The position numbers and the translations under genes are program-made. The notes under the pieces were generated by a model. That model ran no database searches. It had not been told where the DNA came from and was given only the letters and a program-made list of their open reading frames with translations. 19,655 nucleotides of DNA, taken from assembly GCA_050944255.1 (NCBI GenBank), contig JBMNQS010000040.1, positions 1 to 19,655 of the forward strand. The letters are read 5' to 3'. Numbering within the stretch: position 1 is the first letter of the stretch; each line of letters opens with the position of its first letter. Shown in pieces: positions 7,459-13,921 of the stretch. The DNA comes from JBMNQS01 sp050944255. GTDB lineage: Bacteria > Bacillota > Clostridia > Christensenellales > Maliibacteriaceae.

Positions 7459-8730
7459 CTATTCCTCATAAAACTCGGCCTCGTCGGCCCTGCGGCGGGC
7501 GTTGGCGGCGTTCTTCAGGACGATGCCCTGCATGACGCCGATGAAGACCATATTGGTCACCATTGAGCTGCCCCCATAACTGACAAAGGGCAGCGTGACG
7601 CCGGTGAGCGGGATCATCTTGATGACGCCGCCAATGATCAGGAAAGTCTGTAGAGCGATCATCGTGACGCAGCCGTAGGACAGTATGGCGTCGAAGCGGC
7701 TGTGGGCCCTGAGGGCGATGATGATGCCCCGCATCACCAGCACCAGATACAATAGGATCACCGCTATGCCGATGATCTGGCCGAACTCCTCGCAGATGAC
7801 GGCGAATATAAAGTCGGTGCGGTACGCCGGAACGCTCCTGGGAAGCCCCAGGCCCAGGCCCAGCCCAAAAAGGCCGCCCGAGGCGATGGCGATCAGCGAC
7901 TGTACGATCTGGTAGCCCGAATCAAGCGGCGCGGCCCACGGGTTTTTCCAGATTTCCACGCGGGTGCGCACGTGGCCGAACAGGTGATAGCTGCCGATGG
8001 CCCCCAGAACGCCTGCGCCCAGCGCGCCGCCGATTAAAAGCACGTCCGACGTGCCCACGTAGATGAGAATCAGCGCCGTGACAAAGTACAGCACCGCCGC
8101 ACCCAGGTCCTTTTGGATCACCAAAAGCAGTACCGCCGCCAGCAGGAAGCCGCCCAGCGGCGCCAGATGCAGAAAACCGCGCTTTTTAGACAGCACACTG
8201 GCCAGTATGAACACCAGCAGTACCTTGACGAATTCCGAGGGCTGGAAGCTGACGCCGGCAAACGCGAACCAGTTGCGCGAGCCGCCCTCCTCTATGCCGA
8301 AAAAGGCCGCCAGGGCCAACAGCGCCAGCCCGGCCAGCATATAGCCGTAGACCAGCGGGCTCCAGTTCCTCACCAGGCGGACCAGTACCAAAGCGATGCA
8401 CATGCAGGCCATGGAAATAGCGTACCACTGGGTCTGCTTGATGGCCACATCCACTCCCAGCCGGTATTGCAAAATGATACCGAGGCCCGCCAGCACATTG
8501 GCGATGACCAGGATCGACACGTCCAGGTCCGGAAAGAACCGCGTGAGCGCCATGTACTGAATCAAGAGGATCGCCACCGTCACAGCTCCGATGCCCAGGG
8601 CAAGAAAATCAATGCCCTCTCCCTCCTGCAGGGACAAAAGGCCGAAGGCCAACAGCTCAAAGAGCGCCACCAGCCATATGAGCCCGCCCGCGGGCGGGAC
8701 GACGATTTCCTTTTGCCGCCGCTTCGACAT
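7459..8730 (-). CDS. SEDS peptidoglycan glycosyltransferase (FtsW/RodA/SpoVE family)
   Basis: Polytopic membrane protein that polymerises lipid II into glycan strands with a cognate class B PBP. With this start the protein is 423 residues and about ten hydrophobic helices are visible. Family signatures: GGSRNW and FQPSEFVK in the middle, a QKDLG loop, and the late block running from SGYQIVQSLIAIASGGLFG through TDFIFAVICEEFG to PFVSYGGSS. The frame stays open about 93 codons further upstream, but that extension is Arg-rich, overlaps the FHA gene out of frame and has no ribosome binding site. ATG at 8728-8730 has AAAGGAG upstream and lies 26 bp after the FHA gene. Whether it is FtsW, RodA or SpoVE is not decidable here. 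Confidence 0.94.
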   Translation of the reverse strand: MSKRRQKEIVVPPAGGLIWLVALFELLAFGLLSLQEGEGIDFLALGIGAVTVAILLIQYMALTRFFPDLDVSILVIANVLAGLGIILQYRLGVDVAIKQTQWYAISMACMCIALVLVRLVRNWSPLVYGYMLAGLALLALAAFFGIEEGGSRNWFAFAGVSFQPSEFVKVLLVFILASVLSKKRGFLHLAPLGGFLLAAVLLLVIQKDLGAAVLYFVTALILIYVGTSDVLLIGGALGAGVLGAIGSYHLFGHVRTRVEIWKNPWAAPLDSGYQIVQSLIAIASGGLFGLGLGLGLPRSVPAYRTDFIFAVICEEFGQIIGIAVILLYLVLVMRGIIIALRAHSRFDAILSYGCVTMIALQTFLIIGGVIKMIPLTGVTLPFVSYGGSSMVTNMVFIGVMQGIVLKNAANARRRADEAEFYEE

Positions 8731-8756
8731 GCATGCTCCTTTACTGGTTGTCTTTA

Positions 8757-9209
8757 CTAGTTGTAGGTGATGATCAGCGTCGTATCGCCTACGGACAGAT
8801 GCGCGCCGTCGGGCACCGCAGCCCTGCGCACTACAGGCTCGCCGTCCAGAGACAATTCGCATCCGGGCGCGCAGAGGCGCTCCACATGCAGCACGCCGCC
8901 TGAGTCCGTATAGATGCGAACGTGACTGGGCCGCACGCCCGCGCCCGTCAGACGGATATCGCAGCCCATCTTCGAGCCCACCAGCGTCTCCTCGCCGATG
9001 GGTATCCACTCACCGTCATCGATCCAGTTGTCCAGCTCCGACACGAAGCCCACCACCGTATCGCCGATGGGATTGCGCATCTGATAGAGCTTCTCCTGGC
9101 GGTATTCCGCCCAGGCGCTGCGGGCCGTCCGGACCAGGATGATGACGAATAAAAGCACAAAGACATACTTCATGCCGCCGGCCAGTAATGCGTATTGCTG
9201 CGCCGTCAC
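8757..9209 (-). CDS. Membrane-anchored FHA-domain protein
   Basis: About 150 residues: one N-terminal membrane helix (about 14-27), a linker, then a C-terminal FHA domain (about 65-150). FHA domains normally bind phosphothreonine peptides and recruit partners of Ser/Thr kinases. Its place directly before a SEDS and a class B PBP gene resembles the FhaB-RodA-PbpA arrangement of Actinobacteria and some Clostridia, so a role in steering wall synthesis is likely. Odd: the usual Gly-Arg is Gly78-Ser79-Lys80, and the usual Ser-Arg-x-His is Arg93-Pro-Ser-His96, so the canonical Arg and Ser contacts are not in their normal places. I chose GTG at 9207-9209 because AAAGGGAGGG lies seven bases upstream; an ATG 17 codons earlier would sit upstream of the predicted transcription start. 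Confidence 0.85.
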   Translation of the reverse strand: MTAQQYALLAGGMKYVFVLLFVIILVRTARSAWAEYRQEKLYQMRNPIGDTVVGFVSELDNWIDDGEWIPIGEETLVGSKMGCDIRLTGAGVRPSHVRIYTDSGGVLHVERLCAPGCELSLDGEPVVRRAAVPDGAHLSVGDTTLIITYN

Positions 9210-9243
9210 GCGCCATCCCTCCCTTTGGTTTCGGATCGGGTTT

Positions 9244-9252
9244 ATTATACCA
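9244..9252 (-). promoter_or_regulatory. Extended -10 promoter of the FHA-SEDS-PBP-uvrC operon
   Basis: On the minus strand TGG-TATAAT (9252-9244) is a perfect extended -10. Seventeen bases further upstream CTGGTT is only a weak -35. The predicted start is near 9237, leaving a leader of about 28 nt with a strong AAAGGGAGGG before the GTG at 9209. The rest of this 225-bp intergenic stretch (9210-9434) holds a small palindrome at 9365-9379 (CCGGAC, loop GCC) and the terminator of the gene upstream. Confidence 0.7.
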
Positions 9253-9400
9253 CAAAGCACATGATAAACCAGTTTGGTAAGAAATGTGTAACGGAGAGTT
9301 CATGATTTTAGCGTATAAATGTAAAAAGCCGCATCATCAGTGGAAAGGGATACGGCACTATGAGCCGGACGCCGTCCGGAAAAACAAAAGAAATCCAAAT

Positions 9401-9431
9401 AAAAAACGCCGCCCGGAATGGACGGCGTTTT
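9401..9431 (-). terminator. Intrinsic terminator of the PIN-TRAM gene
   Basis: Just after the stop codon (9435-9437), the minus-strand RNA forms a stem of AAAACGCCGUCC with GGGCGGCGUUUU (12 pairs including one G-U, loop AUUCC), ending in six U. It separates this gene from the FHA operon. Confidence 0.85.
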
Positions 9432-9434
9432 CCT

Positions 9435-10544
9435 CTATTTCACCAGCTTGATGCGGGTAAAGATCATGCGGCCGGCGGAAGTCTGAAGTACCGAGGTCAC
9501 CTCGGCCTCCACGTCGCGGCCCACGTAGCGCTGACCCTCCTCCACGACAATCATGGTGCCGTCCTCCAGGTACGCCACGCCCTGGCCGGGCTCCTTGCCC
9601 TCGCGCAGTACCTTCACGTGGATGCTCTCTCCCGCCACCAGCGCCGGCTTGACGGCGTTGGAAAGCTCGTTGATGTTCAGCACCTTCAGCCCGTGCACTT
9701 GCGCCACCTGGTTGAGGTTGTAATCGTTGGTGATGATAATCCCGTCCAGGCGCTTGGCCAGCATCACCAGCTTCTCGTCCACCGCCTCCACTTCGCCGAT
9801 CTCGGCGCTTTCAATGCGCACGGGCAGTTCCAGCTCGTTGCGGATGCGCTGCAGAATGGCCAGCCCGCGCCGGCCGCGGCCCCTGCGCATGGGGTCGGAC
9901 GAATCGGCGATGTGCTGAAGCTCCAGAAGCACGAAATTGGGGATCACGATCTCCCCCTCCAGAAAGCCGGAGACGCACACGTCGAAAATGCGCCCGTCGA
10001 TGATGACGCTGGTATCGAGGATCTTGGCCTTGGCCACGCCGACAGGCGGGGAAGCCATGATGGAATGCCCCTTATGCTCTCTCCGCGAGGCAAACAGGCC
10101 CACAAGTTCGTCCTGGCGCGTGACAAAGACCTTGATGCCGCTGTAGCCCAGTACAAAGTACGTGCACAGCACCAGCACCATTTCCAGCCACGGTATGGGA
10201 ATCATCTTATACAGGTAAGAAATAAGCGATGACAGAATAAGTCCGCAAATAAGTCCGATGATTCCGAAAACAAGATCCTTGATGGAAGTGCGGCGCAAAA
10301 ACGCGGCAAGCTCGTCGCCGATCTTAATCAGCGCGTCGATCCATTTGGGTGCGTTCACGTAAGAAATCAGAGCGCCCACCGCCGCCACCGCGGAAAAAAT
10401 GCCGATATTGAGCCACGGTTCCCAGTTATTGAACGGATCGTCCACCTGAAAGTATTCCAAAATCGAATACGCTATGGCGATAAACGCCACGCAGATCGCC
10501 ACGCCCAAAAGCGTCATCAGCAGCCTGATCAGCTTGCGAATCAT
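9435..10544 (-). CDS. yacL: Membrane PIN-TRAM domain protein (YacL family)
   Basis: 369 residues. Four hydrophobic helices (about 5-29, 46-63, 90-112, 117-140) are followed by a cytoplasmic PIN domain (about 173-290) and a C-terminal TRAM domain (about 300-369). The acidic PIN residues are present: Asp177 in LDTS, Glu208 in LLELQ, Asp256 in VDEKL, Asp274 in TNDYN, so it may be an active RNase tethered to the membrane. TRAM domains bind RNA. The physiological target of YacL is not established to my knowledge. ATG at 10542-10544 has GGGGGGAG upstream. It has its own promoter, and its leader contains a 30-bp perfect palindrome. In Bacillus yacL lies between disA and ispD; here radA and ispF are nearby but disA and ispD are absent. 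Confidence 0.93.
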   Translation of the reverse strand: MIRKLIRLLMTLLGVAICVAFIAIAYSILEYFQVDDPFNNWEPWLNIGIFSAVAAVGALISYVNAPKWIDALIKIGDELAAFLRRTSIKDLVFGIIGLICGLILSSLISYLYKMIPIPWLEMVLVLCTYFVLGYSGIKVFVTRQDELVGLFASRREHKGHSIMASPPVGVAKAKILDTSVIIDGRIFDVCVSGFLEGEIVIPNFVLLELQHIADSSDPMRRGRGRRGLAILQRIRNELELPVRIESAEIGEVEAVDEKLVMLAKRLDGIIITNDYNLNQVAQVHGLKVLNINELSNAVKPALVAGESIHVKVLREGKEPGQGVAYLEDGTMIVVEEGQRYVGRDVEAEVTSVLQTSAGRMIFTRIKLVK

Positions 10545-10567
10545 AATCCACTCCCCCCCTTGCCTTT

Positions 10568-10597
10568 TTTAAAGAGAACCGATCGGTTCTCTTTAAA
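10568..10597 (-). promoter_or_regulatory. Perfect 30-bp palindrome in the yacL leader
   Basis: The half-site TTTAAAGAGAACCGA is followed by its exact reverse complement, with no spacer. Relative to the predicted start point near 10610 it covers about +14 to +43, ending roughly nine bases before the ribosome binding site. It could be an operator (the GAACCGATCGGTTC core has the symmetry typical of dimeric repressors such as TetR-type proteins) or an RNA hairpin of about 13 bp. There is no U run beyond the stem, so it is not a normal terminator. No regulator gene is adjacent. Confidence 0.8.
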
Positions 10598-10616
10598 AGT
10601 ATAGACATCTGTATTA

Positions 10617-10645
10617 AGAATAAAACATTGGCCCTGCACTGTCAA
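10617..10645 (-). promoter_or_regulatory. Sigma-A promoter of yacL
   Basis: On the minus strand: consensus TTGACA (10645-10640), 17-base spacer, TATTCT (10622-10617). Predicted start near 10610. It is divergent from the promoter at 10673-10702, with 27 bp between the two -35 boxes. Confidence 0.8.
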
Positions 10646-10672
10646 ACCACCAAACATCGACAGATATCCTCA

Positions 10673-10702
10673 TTGACAACGGCTTGTACGAAAGCTCATA
10701 AT
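10673..10702 (+). promoter_or_regulatory. Sigma-A promoter of the 131-residue protein gene
   Basis: TTGACA (10673-10678), 18-base spacer, CATAAT (10697-10702). Predicted start near 10709, giving a leader of about 29 nt with AGAGGAG seven bases before the ATG at 10738. Confidence 0.75.
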
Positions 10703-10737
10703 AGAGGAAACGACGGTTTTAAGAGAGGAGTATCCCC

Positions 10738-11133
10738 ATGAAAGACTGGATTATCAGTGATTTTCAGGCCAACGTGGAACATATGCTGATCCGCCACAAG
10801 TGCGTTTTAGATACATTGACCAAACTTTCCGAGTCCACCGCGCGATTAAACCGCGCCGTCATTAAATCCGCCACCAACTGCGGCTGCATCCGGGTTGAAG
10901 GCAAAAAAAGATCCCTGAATGAGGACATCGACTTTGAACACCTATCCGAATTGGCCGATACCGGCGTGAAAGGCACCCTGTGCGACGGCTGCCGGGAAAT
11001 CATCGAAAAGGAGCTGGGCACGCTGATGTTCTACAGCGCGGGACTGTGCAACGCGCTGGATCTGAGCCTTTACGATACCATACTGAAGGAAGAGGGCCGC
11101 CTGCAGACACTGGGACGCTTTTCTCTCCGGTAG
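10738..11133 (+). CDS. Small uncharacterised protein with two cysteine pairs (conserved clostridial type)
   Basis: 131 residues, mostly helical by eye, soluble, no signal peptide. Two cysteine pairs stand out, Cys48-Gly-Cys50 (NCGCIRV) and Cys82-Asp-Gly-Cys85 (LCDGCRE), which could bind a metal together. The last 45 residues (EIIEKELGTLMFYSAGLCNALDLSLYDTILKE) resemble the EELGD-type helix pair of all-alpha NTP pyrophosphatases (MazG-like), but with Thr-Leu in place of the metal-binding Gly-Asp, so enzyme activity is doubtful. From memory, similar proteins occur beside radA/disA/carD in Clostridium and are annotated DUF1573; I could not check this. It is the only plus-strand gene here, with its own promoter, a strong ribosome binding site and a terminator shared with convergent radA. 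Function unknown. Confidence 0.85.
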   Translation: MKDWIISDFQANVEHMLIRHKCVLDTLTKLSESTARLNRAVIKSATNCGCIRVEGKKRSLNEDIDFEHLSELADTGVKGTLCDGCREIIEKELGTLMFYSAGLCNALDLSLYDTILKEEGRLQTLGRFSLR

Positions 11134-11237
11134 AGAAACACTCTTTGCCGCATCCGGAATAAAGCGCGCCAACGCCAAAGCTGTACTGCCTGCGCTTCGA
11201 AAGCGGCGCGGAATGCGCCGGCTCTGCAAATACATAT

Positions 11238-11275
11238 AAAATCAAACAGCGCCCCATGGGGCGCTGTTTGATTTT
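11238..11275. terminator. Bidirectional terminator between the 131-residue gene and radA
   Basis: Perfect 18-bp arms (AAAATCAAACAGCGCCCC and its complement) around a central AT. The A/T ends supply a U run in both directions. It lies between two convergent genes, 104 bp after the plus-strand stop and 34 bp after the radA stop. Confidence 0.9.
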
Positions 11276-11309
11276 GAATGGCGGCATATGACGATACCGG
11301 CACAGGAGG

Positions 11310-12677
11310 CTAATTCTTCCGCTTGAATACGGCGTCGATGGCGCCGGCCACATCCGATACGGGAATCAATCCCTCCCGGACGCCGGCGCGCTCCATGCCG
11401 CGTTTGGGGACCACAAAGCGGGTAAAGCCCAGATTGCGGCACTCTAAAATGCGGCGCTCCAGTTGGCCCACGGCGCGCACCTCGCCGGTGAGGCCCACCT
11501 CCCCCATGATGACGGTGCTCTCGGGGACGGGCAGGTTATAGAGGCTGGAGGCCAGCGCCATACAGACGGCCAGGTCCGCCGCGGGCTCTTCCAGGCGCAG
11601 GCCGCCCGCCACATTGACGTAGGCGTCCTGGTTGGAGAGCGTGAGCCGCCCGCGCTTTTCCAGCACCGCCAGAAGAAGCGCCATGCGGTTGTAATCAAAC
11701 CCGCTGGCCATGCGGCGCGGTGTGCCGTAAGCGGTGGCGGACACCAATGCCTGTACCTCCACCAGCATGGGACGCGTGCCCTCTATGGCGCAGATGACGG
11801 CCGATCCCGCCGCCTGGAATTCCCTCTCGGTCAAAAGCACGCCGGAGGGGTTTTCCACCTCCGCCATGCCCTGCTGCGTCATCTCGAAAAGGCCGATCTC
11901 ATTGGTGGAGCCAAAACGGTTCTTCACCGCGCGCAGTATGCGGTACTGGTGGTGGCGGTCGCCCTCAAAGTAAAGGACCGTATCCACCATGTGTTCCAGC
12001 ACCCGGGGGCCGGCCAGAGCGCCCTCCTTGGTCACATGGCCCACGACAAAGACCGTGTAGCCGCCGCTCTTGGCGCCCTGCAGCAGCCGGGAAGCCGCCT
12101 CGCGCACCTGCGATACGCTGCCCGGGGCGCTGGCGATTTCCGGGCAGATCATGGTCTGGATGGAGTCGACCACCACCACGTCCGCCCCGGTGGATTCAAT
12201 CTGCGAGAAAACGGCGGAAATGTCCGTCTGGGTCAGCAGATAGACGTCGTCCGCATCCAGCTCCAGCCTGTGGGCGCGCATCTTGATCTGCCGGGCGGAC
12301 TCCTCGCCGGAAATATACAGCACCCGCTTGCCCCCGCGGGCCACCCAGTAGGCCACCTGAAGCATCAGCGTGGATTTGCCGATGCCCGGATCGCCGCCCA
12401 GAAGCACCATGGAACCCGGCACGATGCCGCCGCCCAGAACACGGTCCAGCTCAAAGATGCCGCTGGAGTCGCGCATGGACACCTCGCCGTTTACCTCGGA
12501 GAGCTTTTCGGCTTTGGCCGGCGCTCCGGTAACGGCGCGCACATTTTTGGCTGTGCCGGTGATTTCGGTTTCCTCCGCCATGGTGTTCCACTGGCGGCAG
12601 CCGGGGCACTGGCCCATCCAGCGGGGCGTTTCATGGCCGCACTGGGTACATACGAATTTGGTCCTTGTTTTCGCCAT
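11310..12677 (-). CDS. radA: DNA repair protein RadA (Sms)
   Basis: RecA-like ATPase that drives branch migration of recombination intermediates. Full length at 455 residues. Seen: N-terminal zinc finger with Cys10, 13, 24 and 27; Walker A GGDPGIGKST (94-103); Walker B VVVVD (167-171); the RadA-specific KNRFG motif (252-256); and the C-terminal Lon-like domain (from about 275), which contains SATAYGTPRRMASGFDYNRM and a GEVGLTGEVRAV block. ATG at 12675-12677 has AAGGGA upstream, and the gene starts 13 bp after the ispF stop, so rqcP-ispF-radA looks like one operon. In Bacillus radA is followed by disA; here it is followed by a terminator and a convergent gene. Confidence 0.97.
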   Translation of the reverse strand: MAKTRTKFVCTQCGHETPRWMGQCPGCRQWNTMAEETEITGTAKNVRAVTGAPAKAEKLSEVNGEVSMRDSSGIFELDRVLGGGIVPGSMVLLGGDPGIGKSTLMLQVAYWVARGGKRVLYISGEESARQIKMRAHRLELDADDVYLLTQTDISAVFSQIESTGADVVVVDSIQTMICPEIASAPGSVSQVREAASRLLQGAKSGGYTVFVVGHVTKEGALAGPRVLEHMVDTVLYFEGDRHHQYRILRAVKNRFGSTNEIGLFEMTQQGMAEVENPSGVLLTEREFQAAGSAVICAIEGTRPMLVEVQALVSATAYGTPRRMASGFDYNRMALLLAVLEKRGRLTLSNQDAYVNVAGGLRLEEPAADLAVCMALASSLYNLPVPESTVIMGEVGLTGEVRAVGQLERRILECRNLGFTRFVVPKRGMERAGVREGLIPVSDVAGAIDAVFKRKN

Positions 12678-12690
12678 AGGCTTCCCTTTC

Positions 12691-13173
12691 CTATTTCAGA
12701 GACACCAGGCACACGGCCATGGCAGCGATACCTTCCCCGCGCCCGACAAAGCCCAGCTTTTCGGTGGTGGTGGCCTTGATACTGACCCGGTCCGTTTCAA
12801 CGGCGGCGGCCTCGGCAATGTTTTGCCGCATCTCTCGGATATATTCAGCGAGCTTTGGCGCCTGAGCCATGACGGTGGCGTCTATATTGACCACCGAGGC
12901 GCCGCGCCCGGCCAAAAGCGCCGACACGCGCCTTAAAAGCGCCAGCGAGTCCGCGCCGCGGTACGCTTCGTCGGTATCGGGAAAGTGCGTGCCGATATCC
13001 CCCAGGGCCAGCGCCCCCAAGAGGGCGTCCATCACGGCGTGCGCCAGCACATCCGCATCCGAATGGCCCAGGAGGCCCTTGTGATACGGGATGTGCACGC
13101 CGCCTAAAATCAGTTTTCGCCCCTCTTCAAACGCATGGACATCGTAGCCCGAACCGATGCGGATATCCTTCAT
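12691..13173 (-). CDS. ispF: 2-C-methyl-D-erythritol 2,4-cyclodiphosphate synthase
   Basis: Fifth enzyme of the MEP isoprenoid pathway: closes CDP-methylerythritol 2-phosphate to the cyclodiphosphate, releasing CMP. 160 residues, normal length for this homotrimer. Seen: metal ligands Asp11 and His13 in SGYDVHAF and His45 in DADVLAHAVMDALLGA, HFPDTD at 63-68, and the C-terminal signature ATTTEKLGFVGRGEGI. The MEP partner ispD, often adjacent or fused, is absent from the window. The gene lies 7 bp after rqcP and 13 bp before radA. An AAGGAG about ten bases before the ATG (13171-13173) serves as ribosome binding site. Confidence 0.97.
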   Translation of the reverse strand: MKDIRIGSGYDVHAFEEGRKLILGGVHIPYHKGLLGHSDADVLAHAVMDALLGALALGDIGTHFPDTDEAYRGADSLALLRRVSALLAGRGASVVNIDATVMAQAPKLAEYIREMRQNIAEAAAVETDRVSIKATTTEKLGFVGRGEGIAAMAVCLVSLK

Positions 13174-13180
13174 CGCGCAA

Positions 13181-13426
13181 CTACTCCTTCACAACCCGGC
13201 TCATGGAGGCCGCGGCGTCCTTGCCGGCGGTTTCCTTCACTTCCAGCACCTCATAAGTAACGGGGTTCGCGCCAATGCGCACGCTGATCCTGTCGCCCGC
13301 CTTCACCTGGGCGGACGCCTTGGCCGGCTTTCCATTGAGATAAACTTTGCCCGCGTCGCAGGCGTCCGCCGCCACGCTGCGGCGCTTGATGATGCGCGAT
13401 ACCTTCAGGTATTTATCCAGTCTCAA
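13181..13426 (-). CDS. rqcP: S4-domain RNA-binding protein RqcP (YabO family)
   Basis: 81 residues, essentially one S4 domain (MRLDKYLKVSRIIKRR...VAADACDAGKVYLNG...KPAKASAQVKAGD). In Bacillus this protein binds stalled 50S subunits with RqcH and supports C-terminal alanine tailing of unfinished chains (ribosome quality control). The short length and conserved opening separate it from Hsp15 and from pseudouridine synthases. It starts with TTG (13424-13426), with a strong GGAGGGGG six bases before. It follows HU and its terminator, so it probably has its own promoter or relies on read-through; I did not find a clear promoter in the 62-bp gap. Confidence 0.92.
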   Translation of the reverse strand: MRLDKYLKVSRIIKRRSVAADACDAGKVYLNGKPAKASAQVKAGDRISVRIGANPVTYEVLEVKETAGKDAAASMSRVVKE

Positions 13427-13450
13427 AACTATCCCCCTCCATCTTAAATG

Positions 13451-13479
13451 AAAAAAGGCCGGACATAAAGCCCGGCCGG
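13451..13479 (-). terminator. Intrinsic terminator after the HU gene
   Basis: The minus-strand RNA reads GGCCGG, a nine-base loop, CCGGCC, then six U (13456-13451). It starts 10 bp after the HU stop, which fits a separately regulated, abundant single-gene transcript. Confidence 0.85.
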
Positions 13480-13488
13480 ATGCTTCAA

Positions 13489-13761
13489 TCAGCCAATAGA
13501 ATCTTTGAAGGCCTTGCCCGCCTTGAAAACAGGAACCTTCGACGCGGGAATGATGATCTCGGTCATGGTGGCGGGGTTGCGGCCCTTGCGCTCGGCCCGG
13601 TCGCGCACTTCGTAGGTGCCGAAACCGACGATCTGTACTTTGCCGCCGGACTTAAGCTCGTCCACGACGACCTCAAGGAATGCGTTGACACTCTTCTCGG
13701 CGTCCTTCTTGCTCTGCCCGGTTTTCTCGGCAACCGCGGCAATCAGTTCTGCTTTGTTCAT
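13489..13761 (-). CDS. hup: HU-family nucleoid DNA-binding protein
   Basis: 90-residue DNABII protein that bends and compacts DNA as a dimer. Seen: the helical N-terminus MNKAELIAAVAEKTGQSKKDAEKS, the core GKVQIVGFGTYEVRDRAERKGRNP (the GFG-F/Y and RxGRNP signatures), and the Pro-bearing arm (IIIPASKVPVFKAGKAFK). AGGAGG lies eight bases upstream of the ATG (13759-13761). It sits between the MazG fusion gene and rqcP, an order common in Clostridia, and has its own 160-bp upstream region and its own terminator. A house-keeping HU is the simplest call; no feature suggests the IHF subgroup. Confidence 0.96.
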   Translation of the reverse strand: MNKAELIAAVAEKTGQSKKDAEKSVNAFLEVVVDELKSGGKVQIVGFGTYEVRDRAERKGRNPATMTEIIIPASKVPVFKAGKAFKDSIG

Positions 13762-13800
13762 GTTATAATCCTCCTCGAAATATTCTTTTCGTTAAACATA

Positions 13801-13921
13801 GGGAACTTCATCGGCTGTATCCCCTGGGACCAGCCGCATTTCGCTCCTTCTCTAGATTCGCCATAGGCCTTCCAATTCCTTCCTGCGAAAATAGAAAAAT
13901 ATAAAATATATGCTGATTTCC
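13801..13921 (-). promoter_or_regulatory. Leader and upstream region of the HU gene
   Basis: Downstream of the mazG stop is a strikingly AT-rich block (13882-13920, TATATTTT repeats) likely to hold the hup promoter, although no clean -35/-10 pair can be fixed. It is followed by purine-rich GGAAGGAATTGGAAGG (13883-13868), ATGGCGAATCTAG, an AAGGAG, and a hairpin at 13813-13835 (GGCTG/CAGCC arms with inner TCCC/GGGA). A possible 18-codon reading frame (13864-13808) lies across it but has a poorly spaced ribosome binding site. Confidence 0.4.

Noticed and set aside
6091..7566. 491-codon open frame on the plus strand
   Set aside because: Antisense shadow of the penicillin-binding protein gene; no ribosome binding site and no recognisable motif.
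8731..9009. 93-residue N-terminal extension of the SEDS protein
   Set aside because: It overlaps the FHA gene in another frame, is Arg-rich and unlike any SEDS N-terminus. The ATG at 8728-8730 has a proper AAAGGAG.
9365..9379. CCGGAC-GCC-GTCCGG palindrome as a terminator or operator
   Set aside because: Short and without a U run downstream in either relevant direction; the nearby 9401-9431 hairpin is the real terminator, and the site lies well upstream of the FHA promoter.
11463..12779. 438-codon open frame on the plus strand
   Set aside because: Antisense to radA, extends past its start into ispF, and has shadow-like composition.
13808..13864. 18-codon leader peptide upstream of HU
   Set aside because: The GGAAGG is only three bases from the ATG, too close for efficient initiation, and the peptide has no run of a regulatory amino acid. 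Kept only as part of the leader finding.
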